Source: Halopiger xanaduensis SH-6
GTDB lineage: Archaea; Halobacteriota; Halobacteria; Halobacteriales; Natrialbaceae
Assembly: GCF_000217715.1 (NCBI RefSeq)
Contig: NC_015666.1
Coordinates: 1,252,270 to 1,316,269 of the forward strand
Direction of reading: 5' to 3'
Length of the DNA stretch: 64,000 nucleotides
A program made the translations under genes and the position numbers. The notes beneath the pieces are model-generated. The model was not told the DNA's origin. It saw only the letters and a program-made list of their open reading frames with translations, and searched no databases. This document shows, piece by piece, positions 1 to 8,677 of the stretch; the first letter of the stretch is position 1, and the number at the start of each line of letters is the position of its first letter.

Positions 1-124
1 GAGCGCCGCGGTCGCGGTCGCAGCGGCGATCGGGGCGGGACCGGACGCCGCGACCGCAACCGGGACGCGATCGGTCCGTCTAGTCGCTCCGTACCGAGCG
101 TACGCTTTTTCCCGCGGTCGTTGA
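1..124 (+). other. Left-edge segment, possibly the 3' end of an upstream gene
   Basis: One forward frame is open from the window edge to a TGA at 122-124 and would encode an Ala/Val-rich tail. It cannot be assigned to any family. A T-rich TATA-like box near 105-111 probably drives the next gene. The segment may equally be non-coding. Confidence 0.2.
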
Positions 125-134
125 GATGCGGGGT

Positions 135-1157
135 ATGGACGCCGACGAACGGGTCGACGAGGCGGTCAGTCGGAGCGATCTGGTGCACGAGCGCCTCCGC
201 GAATCGCCGATCAAGCGGTGGATCCTCCTCGACGGGAACCGGTACGCGCTCGTCGGGGCGTTCTCGATCGTCGTCTTCTGCACCTGCGCCGGCATCGGCC
301 TCGCCGGCTACATCCCCGTCACCGATCCGGGAACCGCGACGACGCTCGTCGCGTCGATCGTCGGCGGCACGCTCCCCTTCATCACGATCGTGCTCGCGAT
401 CAACCAGCTCGTCCTCTCGCAGGAGCTCGGCTGGCCCGGCGACCTCGAGGACCGGTTCGAGGGGATGGCCTCGTTCCGCCGCGAGGTCGAGGAACTGACC
501 GGGGAATCCGTGAGCCCGGCCGCGCCGGCCGACTTCCTCCAGCTGATCGTCGCGACCGTCGCCGAGCGCGCGGAGACGCTGCGCCCGGTCGCGGACCGGA
601 TCGACGATCCGGCGGTCGCCGCGCGCCTCGAGGATTTCGTCGACGCGGTCGCCGACGAGGGAGCGATCGTCACCGAATCGCTCGAGGGGACGGACTTCGG
701 CACGTTCGAAACGCTGTCGTCGGTGCTCGGCCACTTCAACGGCGCCCACCTCTACGCCGCCCGCCGGATCCGGGCGGACCACGCCGAGGAGCTCCCCGAC
801 GAGGCCCTCGAGACCCTCGAGTTTCTCGTCGAACTGCTCGGCCACGTCGCGATCGCCCGCCAGACGTTCAAGACGCTGTACATGCAGTACGAACTGGCCT
901 CCCTCTCGAAGCTCCTCCTAGTCGTCGGCTTTCCGACGCTGCTCGGCGGCGGGCTCTTCACGATGGCCTACCCGGCGATCGTCGGCGCCGTCGGCGATCG
1001 GACCGTCCTCGTGCTCGTCGTCAGCGGCGCCGTCACGTTCGTCTTCCTCCCCTTTATCGTACTCCTGGTCTACACGTTCCGCATCGCGTCGATCTCGAGC
1101 CGGACGGCCGACTTCGGGCCGTTCGTGCCCCGCGTCGAGGTGGAGGGCGAGGACTGA
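135..1157 (+). CDS. LSQE-family four-helix membrane protein, paralog 1
   Basis: Unrecognised haloarchaeal membrane protein of about 340 residues. Two hydrophobic helices at the N-terminus (roughly residues 30-100) end in the motif INQLVLSQELG. A polar, acidic helical region follows (about 110-240), then a conserved FKTLY motif, then two more helices and a short basic tail. I read ATG 135 as the start because a T-rich box lies about 27 bases upstream; ATG 126 in the same frame is the alternative. It heads a tandem array of three paralogs, each with its own promoter-like box. The architecture suggests a membrane sensor or channel-like scaffold, but no function can be assigned. Confidence 0.85.
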   Translation: MDADERVDEAVSRSDLVHERLRESPIKRWILLDGNRYALVGAFSIVVFCTCAGIGLAGYIPVTDPGTATTLVASIVGGTLPFITIVLAINQLVLSQELGWPGDLEDRFEGMASFRREVEELTGESVSPAAPADFLQLIVATVAERAETLRPVADRIDDPAVAARLEDFVDAVADEGAIVTESLEGTDFGTFETLSSVLGHFNGAHLYAARRIRADHAEELPDEALETLEFLVELLGHVAIARQTFKTLYMQYELASLSKLLLVVGFPTLLGGGLFTMAYPAIVGAVGDRTVLVLVVSGAVTFVFLPFIVLLVYTFRIASISSRTADFGPFVPRVEVEGED

Positions 1158-1278
1158 CGGACGCGGTCGATCGGCGATCCGAGGGCGCCGAGGGCGTCCC
1201 ACGACGGTCGCCCGCTTCCCGTCCTGTCGCCTTCCGGGCGGGGTATTTTACTCGCCGCCGTCGTTCGTCCCGCAGGGA

Positions 1279-2307
1279 ATGAGTGATTCGGACTCGAGCG
1301 GCGTGTTGAGCCAACGGGCCGGCGTCGGCGGTCTACGACTGTGGCTGTTGCTCCGGTTGAATCGCTGGCTCTTCACGGCGGCCGTGCTGGCGATCGTGTT
1401 CGTCGTCCTGGTCGGGGCCAGTTGGCTGGGGCTCACGCCCCTGCGGATAATCGTCGCGCGGCACAACGGCACGTTCTGGATCTTCTCGGCGTTCATCGGG
1501 GCGATCATCACCGGCACGTCGATCGTCGTCACGATAAACCAGCTCGTCCTCTCGCAGGAACTCGGCGCCATCGGCGACCAGCGGGATCGCATGCAGAACG
1601 CCATGGACTTCCGTCAGGATCTCGAGGACTCGCTCGAGAAGGAGGACGTGACCCCGCCCGAACCCGCCGCCTTCCTCTACGAACTCGTCGACGGCGTCGA
1701 GGAGGAGGCGAACGACCTCGAGGAGACGGTGGCGCGCGATCACGGCGACGAGATTCAGTCGAAGGTCGCGGACTACGTCGACGACGCCGTCGAGAACGCA
1801 CAGGTCGTCAAGGACGACCTCGAGGACGCCCAGTTCGGGACCTTCGACGTGATCTGGAACGCACTGAACTTCAACTACTCGCGGAAGATCTACGACGCCC
1901 GAAAGATCCGCGCCGACCACGGCGACGACCTCTCCGAGGATGCGGAGGACGAACTCAACGAGATGATCGAGTTGCTGAAGTTCTTCGGCCCGGCCCGCGA
2001 GCACTTCAAGACGCTGTACTTCCAGTGGGAACTGATCAACCTCTCGCGGGCGCTGCTGTACGTCTCCGTGCCGGCCCTCGCCGTCATGGCGCTGCTGATG
2101 ATGTACATCGACGGGCAGGCGCTGCCCGGGACGACGCTCGGGGCCGACAACCTCGTCTGGGTTACGAGCGCCGGCTTCGTCGTCGGCATCGCCCCGTTCG
2201 TCGTCTTCATCGTCTACATCCTTCGGATCGCGACGGTCGCGAAGCGGACGCTCGCGATGGGCCCGTTCATCCTGCGGGAGTCGGAGCGCGACGAGGATCT
2301 CGGGTGA
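1279..2307 (+). CDS. LSQE-family four-helix membrane protein, paralog 2
   Basis: Second member of the tandem family (342 residues). It shares with its neighbours a first helix pair ending in INQLVLSQELG, an acidic helical middle, the motif REHFKTLYFQWELINLSRA before the second helix pair, and the C-terminal signature RIATVAKRTL followed by GPFILRES. It is closer to paralog 3 than to paralog 1, since the FQWELINLSRA stretch is identical in 2 and 3. A TATA-like box (gtatttta, about 1243-1250) lies some 32 bases before the ATG, so it is probably transcribed on its own. No catalytic motif is visible and the function is unknown. Confidence 0.88.
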   Translation: MSDSDSSGVLSQRAGVGGLRLWLLLRLNRWLFTAAVLAIVFVVLVGASWLGLTPLRIIVARHNGTFWIFSAFIGAIITGTSIVVTINQLVLSQELGAIGDQRDRMQNAMDFRQDLEDSLEKEDVTPPEPAAFLYELVDGVEEEANDLEETVARDHGDEIQSKVADYVDDAVENAQVVKDDLEDAQFGTFDVIWNALNFNYSRKIYDARKIRADHGDDLSEDAEDELNEMIELLKFFGPAREHFKTLYFQWELINLSRALLYVSVPALAVMALLMMYIDGQALPGTTLGADNLVWVTSAGFVVGIAPFVVFIVYILRIATVAKRTLAMGPFILRESERDEDLG

Positions 2308-2402
2308 GGGAGACGCTCGCTCGCCGCACCGCTCGGCCGGCCGTCGGGGCCGCGCCGGCCGTAGCTATTTCCGCCGGTCCGTGGTACCCTCGGTCTCCAG
2401 CG

Positions 2403-3440
2403 ATGAGCGACGACGGCTCCCAGCCCGGCGACACGATGGCCGAGCGCAGCACGTCACCGACGGCGAAACACTGGCTCCTGTTGAACGCCAACCGGTGGCT
2501 CGTCACGGCCGCGCTCGCGCTGTTCGTCTTCGTCGGTCTGCTCGCCGTCGCTCGGTTCAGCCCCGTCTCGCTGCAGGCGCTCGTCGGCGCACGGGACCCG
2601 ATCGAGACCGTCTTTCAGGCCCTCGTGACCGCGCTGATCACCGGGGTGACGCTCGTCATCACCATCAACTCGCTGGTGCTCTCGCAGGAGCTCGGCGCCG
2701 TCGAGGACCAGCGCGAGCGGTTCTCCGGCGCGATGGACTTCAGGGAGGACGTCGAGTCGTCGATCGACGCGCCGATCAGCCCGCCGGAACCGGCCTCGTT
2801 CGTGCGGGCCATCGTCGCCGCGTCCGAGGAGCGGGCGAACGATTTCCGGGCCGCCGTTTCCGACGGTCACGACGAGGAGTTCGCCGACCGCGTCGACGAC
2901 TTCGTCGACAACGTCACGACCCACGCCGACTCGATTCGAGGAGACCTCGAGGACGCCCAGTTCGGCACGTACGACGTGCTCAAGGCGGCGCTGGACTACA
3001 ACTATTCGTGGAAGATCTTCCGGCTGCGCCGGATCCGAAACGCCCACGCGGACTCGTTCACCGAGGAGACCCACGCCGCCTACGACGACCTCCTCGAGTC
3101 GCTCGAGCTGTTCGGCCTCGCTCGCGAACACTTCAAGACGCTGTACTTCCAGTGGGAGCTGATCAACCTCTCGCGGGCGATGATGTACGTCGCCGTCCCC
3201 GCGCTGGTCGTCACGATGTCGATGATCCTCTTTTTCGAGCCGAACGTCGTGCGCGGAACCGCCCTCGGGATCGACGCGTTCGTCTGGATCGTCGCGGCGG
3301 CCGCGACCGTCGCGGTCGTCCCGTTCCTGCTGTTGATTTCCTTCATCCTCCGGATCGCGACCGTGGCCAAGCGGACGCTGGCGATCGGCCCGTTCATCCT
3401 GCGGGAGTCGAGCCGCGGCGAGGAGATCGACTGGGAGTGA
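2403..3440 (+). CDS. LSQE-family four-helix membrane protein, paralog 3
   Basis: Third tandem paralog (345 residues). ATG 2403 was chosen because the reading frame is open much further upstream only by running through paralog 2 out of frame. Features: short polar N-terminus, two membrane helices, LSQELGAVEDQRERF, an acidic helical domain with DAQFGTYDV, the FKTLYFQWELINLSRA block, two more helices, and the FILRIATVAKRTL tail. Conservation is strongest at the cytosolic edges of the helix pairs, suggesting an interaction surface rather than an enzyme active site. It converges on ric, which ends 64 bases further on. Confidence 0.88.
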   Translation: MSDDGSQPGDTMAERSTSPTAKHWLLLNANRWLVTAALALFVFVGLLAVARFSPVSLQALVGARDPIETVFQALVTALITGVTLVITINSLVLSQELGAVEDQRERFSGAMDFREDVESSIDAPISPPEPASFVRAIVAASEERANDFRAAVSDGHDEEFADRVDDFVDNVTTHADSIRGDLEDAQFGTYDVLKAALDYNYSWKIFRLRRIRNAHADSFTEETHAAYDDLLESLELFGLAREHFKTLYFQWELINLSRAMMYVAVPALVVTMSMILFFEPNVVRGTALGIDAFVWIVAAAATVAVVPFLLLISFILRIATVAKRTLAIGPFILRESSRGEEIDWE

Positions 3441-3503
3441 GCCGGCGGCCGTTCGGTCGCCGCTCTCGACGCAGCCGTTCGGTCGCCGACCACAGCACAG
3501 CCG

Positions 3504-4211
3504 TCAGCGCTCGGCCAGCAGGTCCGCCGCCTTCGGGAACAGCACGTTGTTCTCCCGGTGGACGTGCATGTGCGTGTCCCGCTCGAGGTTCTCCAGTCGC
3601 TCGAGCATGCGCCGGTAGCTGGCGCAGGCGTCCTCGGGAACCGCGTAGCCGTCGGTGAGATCGTTGATGCGCTCGAGGCGGTCCGCGGTCTCGCTGTGTT
3701 CCGCCTCGAGGTGGTCGATCTCGTCCTCGATCCGCGCTCGCTCGTCGGCCGTCAGGTCGGCCCCCGTATCGAGCTTCTTGATCACGGGGAAGGCGTTCTG
3801 TTCCTCGTCGTCGATGTGATGGAACATGTCGTCGACGAGGTCCTGGAACTCGCTTTCGACCTCCTGCAGTTCCGGGTGGGAGTCGCCGTGAACGTCGGCG
3901 ACCTTCTCCACGAGGGCCTCGAGGTCGGGGAGGTTCCGCCGCAGGGGTCGGTGGTGGTCCCAGACGATGACGTTCGCGAGCTGGGTCGGGGAGTCCCACT
4001 CGTGCTCGCGGTCGGGCGCTCCGTCGGCGCCGTCGAGACGTTCGGCGACCCGCTCGAGCGCGAGGTCAGCTTCCTCGCAGGCCGTCGCCAGCGACGTAGC
4101 GCCGCCGCAGCAGTAGTCGATGTCGAGCGATTCGAAAACGCGGGCGTATTCGGGGTTCGATGCGACGAGGTCGCCGAGTCGTGCGTCCGGGTCGAATTGT
4201 ACGTGTTCCAT
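3504..4211 (-). CDS. ric: Iron-sulfur cluster repair di-iron protein (Ric/YtfE/ScdA family)
   Basis: 235-residue protein of the family that repairs nitrosatively or oxidatively damaged Fe-S clusters. The N-terminal ScdA-type domain carries the diagnostic DYCCGG motif (Cys34, Cys35). The hemerythrin-like four-helix domain follows, with di-iron ligand motifs DHHRPLR, MFHHIDDEE, LEAEHSE and HMHVHRENNVLFP. Length matches the family. The start at 4211 is preceded by a good Shine-Dalgarno GAGGTGA (complement of about 4216-4222). A perfect inverted repeat at 4277-4298 upstream may be its operator. Probably expressed under NO or oxygen stress, which fits the oxidase-rich neighbourhood. Confidence 0.93.
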   Translation of the reverse strand: MEHVQFDPDARLGDLVASNPEYARVFESLDIDYCCGGATSLATACEEADLALERVAERLDGADGAPDREHEWDSPTQLANVIVWDHHRPLRRNLPDLEALVEKVADVHGDSHPELQEVESEFQDLVDDMFHHIDDEEQNAFPVIKKLDTGADLTADERARIEDEIDHLEAEHSETADRLERINDLTDGYAVPEDACASYRRMLERLENLERDTHMHVHRENNVLFPKAADLLAER

Positions 4212-4276
4212 CGGTAGTCACCTCGAGACGGCCGTTTACCCGGTCGGACGACAGCCCCGCGGCTGCCGACAACCGC

Positions 4277-4298
4277 CGGTTTAGGCCGTCCTAAACCG
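4277..4298. promoter_or_regulatory. Perfect inverted repeat upstream of ric
   Basis: Nine-base arms (cggtttagg at 4277-4285 and its complement at 4290-4298) flank a 4-base spacer, 66-87 bases upstream of the ric start. The TTTAGG core resembles a TATA element on both strands. The position and symmetry suit a dimeric regulator site; no regulator can be named. Confidence 0.45.
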
Positions 4299-4320
4299 CG
4301 TATTCGAACGAAGCGACTCC

Positions 4321-4339
4321 GGGCCGAAAGCTTCGGCCC
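4321..4339. terminator. GC-rich hairpin between the cupin gene and ric
   Basis: Eight-base perfect arms (4321-4328 and 4332-4339) around a 3-base loop, in the 280-base gap between the 3' end of the cupin gene and the ric start. It could end the cupin transcript or lie in a ric leader. There is no T-run, so terminator function is uncertain. The rest of 4340-4491 shows no gene. Confidence 0.3.
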
Positions 4340-4491
4340 CGAACATGATCGTGTGTAGTGGGCGGGCCTCGAGACGGAGACGCTGCCCGACGACGTTCAA
4401 TCCGAACCGGCGGCTGGTATCCGTCGCGACTCGAGAAATCGGCTGCCTAGGGGTTGCCATCACTGTTCGTAACCGAGACGCGATTGTCGGC

Positions 4492-4836
4492 TTACAGCGG
4501 CGCGCCGACCAGCACGAGCTTCGCCCGTTCGTCGCCCACATTGGAGAGCTGGCGGCTCTCCTCGGGATCGATGCGAATGAGTTCGTCGGCCTCGAGGGTG
4601 ACCGTCTCGTCGGCGTCGGTCAGCGCGACCTCGACCGTCCCGCTGACGACGTAGTAGATCTCCTCCTGTCCGGTCTCGCTCTCGTCGTGTTCCATCCCGT
4701 CGGCGCCCGGCTCGAGTTCGAGGATCGAGATGCCGACCTGGTCGCTGTCGAGTTCCTCCTTGAGGAACCACATGCCGCCGGCGTCTTCGGGAACGACTGA
4801 TTCCGGATCGGTCTTCGTCGCGGTGTTGTAGGCCAT
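4492..4836 (-). CDS. Cupin-domain protein
   Basis: Small single-domain cupin (114 residues from ATG 4836). The beta-barrel signature is visible around GMEHDESETGQEEIYYVVSG and the closing strand DELIRIDPEESRQLSNVG. The usual second histidine of motif 1 is not where expected, so metal binding may be weak or use Glu residues. An in-frame GTG at 4848 would add four residues. The ATG is preferred because a TTTTAAT box at about 4864-4870 is about 30 bases upstream, as for leaderless haloarchaeal mRNAs. Substrate unknown; such proteins are often small-molecule sensors or isomerases. Confidence 0.85.
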   Translation of the reverse strand: MAYNTATKTDPESVVPEDAGGMWFLKEELDSDQVGISILELEPGADGMEHDESETGQEEIYYVVSGTVEVALTDADETVTLEADELIRIDPEESRQLSNVGDERAKLVLVGAPL

Positions 4837-4906
4837 AGTCTGGTTCACGGTCCGTGGCCGCGGATTAAAATAGTGCGGGATGCAGAAATCAACGTGAACG
4901 CCGACG

Positions 4907-5200
4907 TTACGTCGCGTACAGCGAGTAGGCGATCACGAGAAAGCCGGCCAGCACCAGCAGACTCTCGAGCAGGATGCCCACCATGAGCGTGACCCCGAGC
5001 AGTTCGGTCAGCAGGCCCGCGAGAAAGAGCCCGAGCGTCACGAGGCCGAACCCGCCCGCGAGGTAGCCGAGCGGCCGCTGGCGCGTCCGCTGGTAGGCCT
5101 TGTACGCGAAGTACGTGATGACCCCGCCGACGATCAGAACGAGGGTCTTGACGACGGCGAGCGCGATCGTGGTCGGGGTCTCCACGGCGTAGGAACTCAT
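4907..5200 (-). CDS. Small multi-helix membrane protein (DUF7521-like)
   Basis: 97-residue protein with three predicted membrane helices (about 12-35, 45-68, 72-95) and almost no soluble part. The N-terminal helix with the VKTLVLIVGG...TYFAYKAYRRT-type pattern resembles haloarchaeal proteins catalogued, from memory, as DUF7521, which often neighbour regulators. ATG 5200 is used; much longer frames upstream are low-complexity and unlikely to be translated. Function unknown. Confidence 0.8.
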   Translation of the reverse strand: MSSYAVETPTTIALAVVKTLVLIVGGVITYFAYKAYQRTRQRPLGYLAGGFGLVTLGLFLAGLLTELLGVTLMVGILLESLLVLAGFLVIAYSLYAT

Positions 5201-5376
5201 AGCTGTTGTCACGTTCGGAATGCGCGACGACGACCAAGAATCTTGCCGTTCACGCGGCCGAACGCCCCGCAGCGACGGGTGCCGTTCGAACTGACTCGAG
5301 TTCCGGCCGCGGCCGTCGTCGCTCGAACTTCGAACACGAGCGACCGTTTTTGCCGCTCCGGCACCGAGTGGCGCCC

Positions 5377-5646
5377 ATGACGCGACTCGTCGAACTCGAG
5401 GGCACCGGCCCGAAAAAGCTCGATCCGGACGATATCGACGACGAAAAGGGCGACGTGGCGGTCTGTCAGTGCGGGCTCTCGGACTCGTTTCCCTTCTGCG
5501 ACGGCAGCCACCGGCGAACGGAGGGCGAAGCCGACGACGAAACGTACGTCTACGAGGACGGTGAGCGCCGGCGGGTGGAGCGGGTCGTGACGGCTGACGA
5601 CGCGGACGGCCCCGAAGCTGGCGGGACGGATAGAGACGAGCACTGA
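5377..5646 (+). CDS. CDGSH iron-sulfur domain protein
   Basis: 89-residue protein with one CDGSH [2Fe-2S] motif: Cys30, Cys32, Cys41 and His45 within CQCGLSDSFPFCDGSH. The three-Cys/one-His ligation gives a redox- and pH-sensitive cluster. The acidic C-terminus is typical of halophiles. It is a single-motif, soluble form without a membrane anchor. The promoter-like sequence ccgttttt lies about 30 bases upstream of ATG 5377. It may act in Fe-S or electron transfer homeostasis beside ric; the partner is unknown. Confidence 0.93.
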   Translation: MTRLVELEGTGPKKLDPDDIDDEKGDVAVCQCGLSDSFPFCDGSHRRTEGEADDETYVYEDGERRRVERVVTADDADGPEAGGTDRDEH

Positions 5647-5680
5647 GCACTCGAGCGATCGGCTCCGGATTCCGAACGAC

Positions 5681-8230
5681 TCACTCCCTCGAGCCGAGCG
5701 ACCGCGCCGAGTTCGCCACCACGAGGGCGCTGCTCGCGGCCATCGCGACGGCCGCGAACAGCGGGTTCAACAGGCCGCCGATCGCCAGCGGAATCGCGAC
5801 CCCGTTGTAGCAGAACGCCCACGCGAGGTTCTGGCGGATCCGCCGGTGGGTCCCCGCGGCGACGTCGAACGTCACCGCGACCGCCTCGAGGTCGTCGCCG
5901 ACGATCACGGCGTCGGCCGCCTCGGTCGCGAGCTCCGTCCCGCCGCCCATAGCGATCCCGACGTCGGCGGCGGCCAGCGCGGGCGCGTCGTTGCTCCCGT
6001 CGCCGACCATCGCGATCGTCCCCCGCGCCCGGAGGCGGTCGACGGTCTCGGCCTTCGCTTCCGGCGGGACGCCCGCGAAGACCTCGTCGACCCCGTCGAC
6101 CGCGCGGAACCGCTCGGCGGTCGGCCCCTCGTCGCCGGTGAGAACGACGACCTCGCGGCCCGACGAGAGCGTCTCGAGCGCCGCGTCGAGCTCCTCGCGT
6201 TCCGAGTCGCCGACCGCGATCACCCCGTGGGTTCGGCCGTCCCAGCCGACGGCGACCGGAACCCGGCCGGCTGCGCGGGCGTCGTCGATCGGGGCCTCGA
6301 GGGCGTCGGGAACCGACAGCCCGCGCTCGCGGCAGTAGTCGGGGTGGCCGACGACGACGCGGTCGCCGTCGACGACGCCGCTGACGCCGCGGTCGGCCCG
6401 TTCGAACGAGTCGACGGCTGCGGCGGCTGCAGAACCGTTGGCGCCGGTCTCGAGGTCGCCGTCGTCCTCGCCAGTTTCGGCCTCGAGATCGCCCCCGTCG
6501 GCCGCGGCGACGGGCGCCGCCTCGGCGACGGCGGCGGCGATCGGGTGCTCCGACAGCGATTCGACCGCGCCGGCCCGCCGGAGTAGCTCGTCGCCGTCGG
6601 TCCCGTCGACGGTGTGGACGTCCTCGACGGCCATCCGCCCGGTCGTCAGCGTCCCCGTCTTGTCCAGCACGACGACGTCGACGTCCGGAGCGTCCTCGAA
6701 GATCGCCTCCGCGGCGACGACGATCCCGCGCTTCGCGGCGGCCTGGACGCCCGCGGCGATCGCCAGCGGCGTCGCCAGCCCGAGCGCGCAGGGACAGGAG
6801 ACGATGACGACCGTCAACCCGACCAGGAGGGCGGTCGACGGACTCGAACCGGTCGCGAGCAGGACGGCGGCCGTCCCGACGGCGAGGGCGACGACCAGCG
6901 GGACGAACACCGTCGCGAGCTTGTCCGCGAGCCGCTGGACGCCGGGCCGGGCGCTCTGGATCGACCAGAGCAGGGAGACGAGCCGATCGAGGGTGCTCTC
7001 GGCCTCGTCCCCGACCGCGACGACGAGCGGCGCGTCGGTGACGACGGTGCCGCCGCGGAGTTCGTCCCCGGGGGTCTTCCGGACCGGCAGGGACTCGCCC
7101 GTGACCAGCGACTCGTCGACGGCCGCGGTCCCCTCGACGACCTCGCCGTCGAGGGGGACCCGCTCGCCGGGGCGGACGAGCAGCCGATCGCCGGGCTCGA
7201 CGGCCTCGAGCGGGACGGTCTCGCCGCTCTCGAGGCGGGCCTCGTCGACCTGCCGTTCGGTCAGCTCCGAGAGCAGTCCCGTCGCGCGGCGCTTGACCGC
7301 CCGCTCGTAGTGGGTGCCCGCGGTGACGACGAGGACGACGGCGACGGTGACGTCGAAGTAGAGGTGGCTCTCCCCGAGGGCGATCGCGACCGCGCTGTAG
7401 CCGTACGAGCCGAGCGCGGCCGTCGCGACGAGCAGATCCATGTTCGGCCGACCCGCCCGGAGGCTGACGTACGCGCCCCGGAGGATCGGGTATCCGGTGT
7501 AGAAGAGGATAACGGACGTGAACACCCAGATGTTCGCGGACAGAAACGCGAGCTCGTCGCCGCCGAAGGCGACGACCGGCTCGAGGTCGAAGTAGGTCGG
7601 GTAGAGAAAGAGGACGTACCACACCGTGACCATCATGCCGAAGAAGCCGCCGAGCAGCAGCCGCGCGAGCCCGTCGTCGTCGCTCGCGTCGCTGTCGGCG
7701 CCCGACCGGTCGGTCGCGGTGTAGCCGTAGCCCGAGACGATCTCGGGGAGGTCGTCGGCCGCGAGCCGGTCGGGGTCGTAGACGATCCGGATCGTGTCCG
7801 TCGCGTAGCTCGCCGCCGCGCCCAGCACGCCCGCCTCGCGCTCGGCGACCGACTCGAGGAACGCCTCGCAGGTCGAGCAGTGCATGCCCTCGACCGCGAG
7901 GAAGGCGTCCTCGCCGTCGAGGCCGTCGAGGTCGCGACCGTCCGCATCGGTCTCGTCCCCGGCGGCTCGCGACCGTACCGCCGACTCCTCGGGGGCGTCG
8001 TCGTGCTGCTCGAGGGCTCGCGCGACCTCGAGACAGCCCCGACAGCAGAAGGTGCCGTCGACGTCGGACGCGGTGATCGGCTCGGGCGGCGTCCGGAGGT
8101 CACAGAGGTCGCAGGCGTCGGGTTCCGCTTCGGCGGCTGCGCTGGCGGGGTCGGCGTCGCTCACCGAACCGACAGCCGATGCGGACGCGCGGGCAGGTGA
8201 TTCCGGGTGACGATCTGGGTCTCGACTCAT
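5681..8230 (-). CDS. CcoI/FixI-type copper-transporting P1B ATPase (ba3-linked)
   Basis: 849-residue heavy-metal ATPase. In order: a Cys-rich N-terminal module (CxxC at 40-43 and FCCRGC at 61-66) typical of CcoI/FixI proteins; an HMA domain with MHCSTC at 116-121; membrane helices; an actuator with TGES; the CPC transport motif in SCPCALG near 479; DKTGTLT near 523; the SEHP motif near 562; and GDGSNDAPAL near 745. CcoI-class pumps export Cu(I) slowly for assembly of heme-copper oxidases rather than for resistance. The gene sits immediately beside, and divergent from, the ba3 oxidase operon, supporting a role in loading its CuA/CuB sites. A 73-residue oxidase-linked protein precedes it by 123 bases on the same strand. 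Confidence 0.92.
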   Translation of the reverse strand: MSRDPDRHPESPARASASAVGSVSDADPASAAAEAEPDACDLCDLRTPPEPITASDVDGTFCCRGCLEVARALEQHDDAPEESAVRSRAAGDETDADGRDLDGLDGEDAFLAVEGMHCSTCEAFLESVAEREAGVLGAAASYATDTIRIVYDPDRLAADDLPEIVSGYGYTATDRSGADSDASDDDGLARLLLGGFFGMMVTVWYVLFLYPTYFDLEPVVAFGGDELAFLSANIWVFTSVILFYTGYPILRGAYVSLRAGRPNMDLLVATAALGSYGYSAVAIALGESHLYFDVTVAVVLVVTAGTHYERAVKRRATGLLSELTERQVDEARLESGETVPLEAVEPGDRLLVRPGERVPLDGEVVEGTAAVDESLVTGESLPVRKTPGDELRGGTVVTDAPLVVAVGDEAESTLDRLVSLLWSIQSARPGVQRLADKLATVFVPLVVALAVGTAAVLLATGSSPSTALLVGLTVVIVSCPCALGLATPLAIAAGVQAAAKRGIVVAAEAIFEDAPDVDVVVLDKTGTLTTGRMAVEDVHTVDGTDGDELLRRAGAVESLSEHPIAAAVAEAAPVAAADGGDLEAETGEDDGDLETGANGSAAAAAVDSFERADRGVSGVVDGDRVVVGHPDYCRERGLSVPDALEAPIDDARAAGRVPVAVGWDGRTHGVIAVGDSEREELDAALETLSSGREVVVLTGDEGPTAERFRAVDGVDEVFAGVPPEAKAETVDRLRARGTIAMVGDGSNDAPALAAADVGIAMGGGTELATEAADAVIVGDDLEAVAVTFDVAAGTHRRIRQNLAWAFCYNGVAIPLAIGGLLNPLFAAVAMAASSALVVANSARSLGSRE

Positions 8231-8353
8231 GTCGGTAGCTCGTGTGAACGGTAACGGCGGTGACGGCGGGTCAACGCCGTGCGGCAGCAGCCCGCGCTGG
8301 TGCGGGACGGAGCCGAGGGCGAGGAAGACGATGCCGAGTCGGGACGCTCGAAC

Positions 8354-8575
8354 TCAGCCGGTGGTTCCGTTCCCTTCGGCGGGTCCGTGTCCGTGTCCGT
8401 GTGATTCCTCGACCGGCGAGAAGGCCACGTACAGCGACCCGTAGATGAGCAGGACGTTGATCGCGCTGACGAGGCCGGCCACTGCGGAGTGGGTGCTCCC
8501 GTAGACGAACACCGGAACGATCGCAAGCAAGGCGACGGCGGCCACGCGTCGCGGCGTGGCGGTCTCGAGAGTCAT
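8354..8575 (-). CDS. Small ba3-oxidase-associated membrane protein
   Basis: 73-residue protein with two membrane helices (about 10-28 and 32-52) and a short polar tail containing HGHGHG, which could bind copper. Similar small proteins accompany haloarchaeal ba3 oxidases. It lies upstream of and co-directional with the CcoI-type ATPase and diverges from the oxidase operon. The box ctttagg (complement of about 8597-8603) lies about 25 bases upstream of the start. The His tail hints at copper hand-off, but this is inference. Confidence 0.78.
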   Translation of the reverse strand: MTLETATPRRVAAVALLAIVPVFVYGSTHSAVAGLVSAINVLLIYGSLYVAFSPVEESHGHGHGPAEGNGTTG

Positions 8576-8677
8576 ACTGCTCAGTGGGGGTGTCGACTAC
8601 CTAAAGACCCGTCGTACTTCCCGATCCGTGGGAACTTCGGTCGGATCGTAAGTATTCCCCCTTCCCTATCCCTCCGT

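Noticed and set aside
1341-2402. Long open frame running into paralog 3 from inside paralog 2
   Set aside because: It is the out-of-frame, Arg/Pro-rich shadow of paralog 2; the real gene starts at 2403 after a TATA-like box.
5550-7622. 690-codon open frame on the minus strand
   Set aside because: Arg/Gly/Pro-rich translation of another frame of the first copper ATPase; no membrane or catalytic motif.
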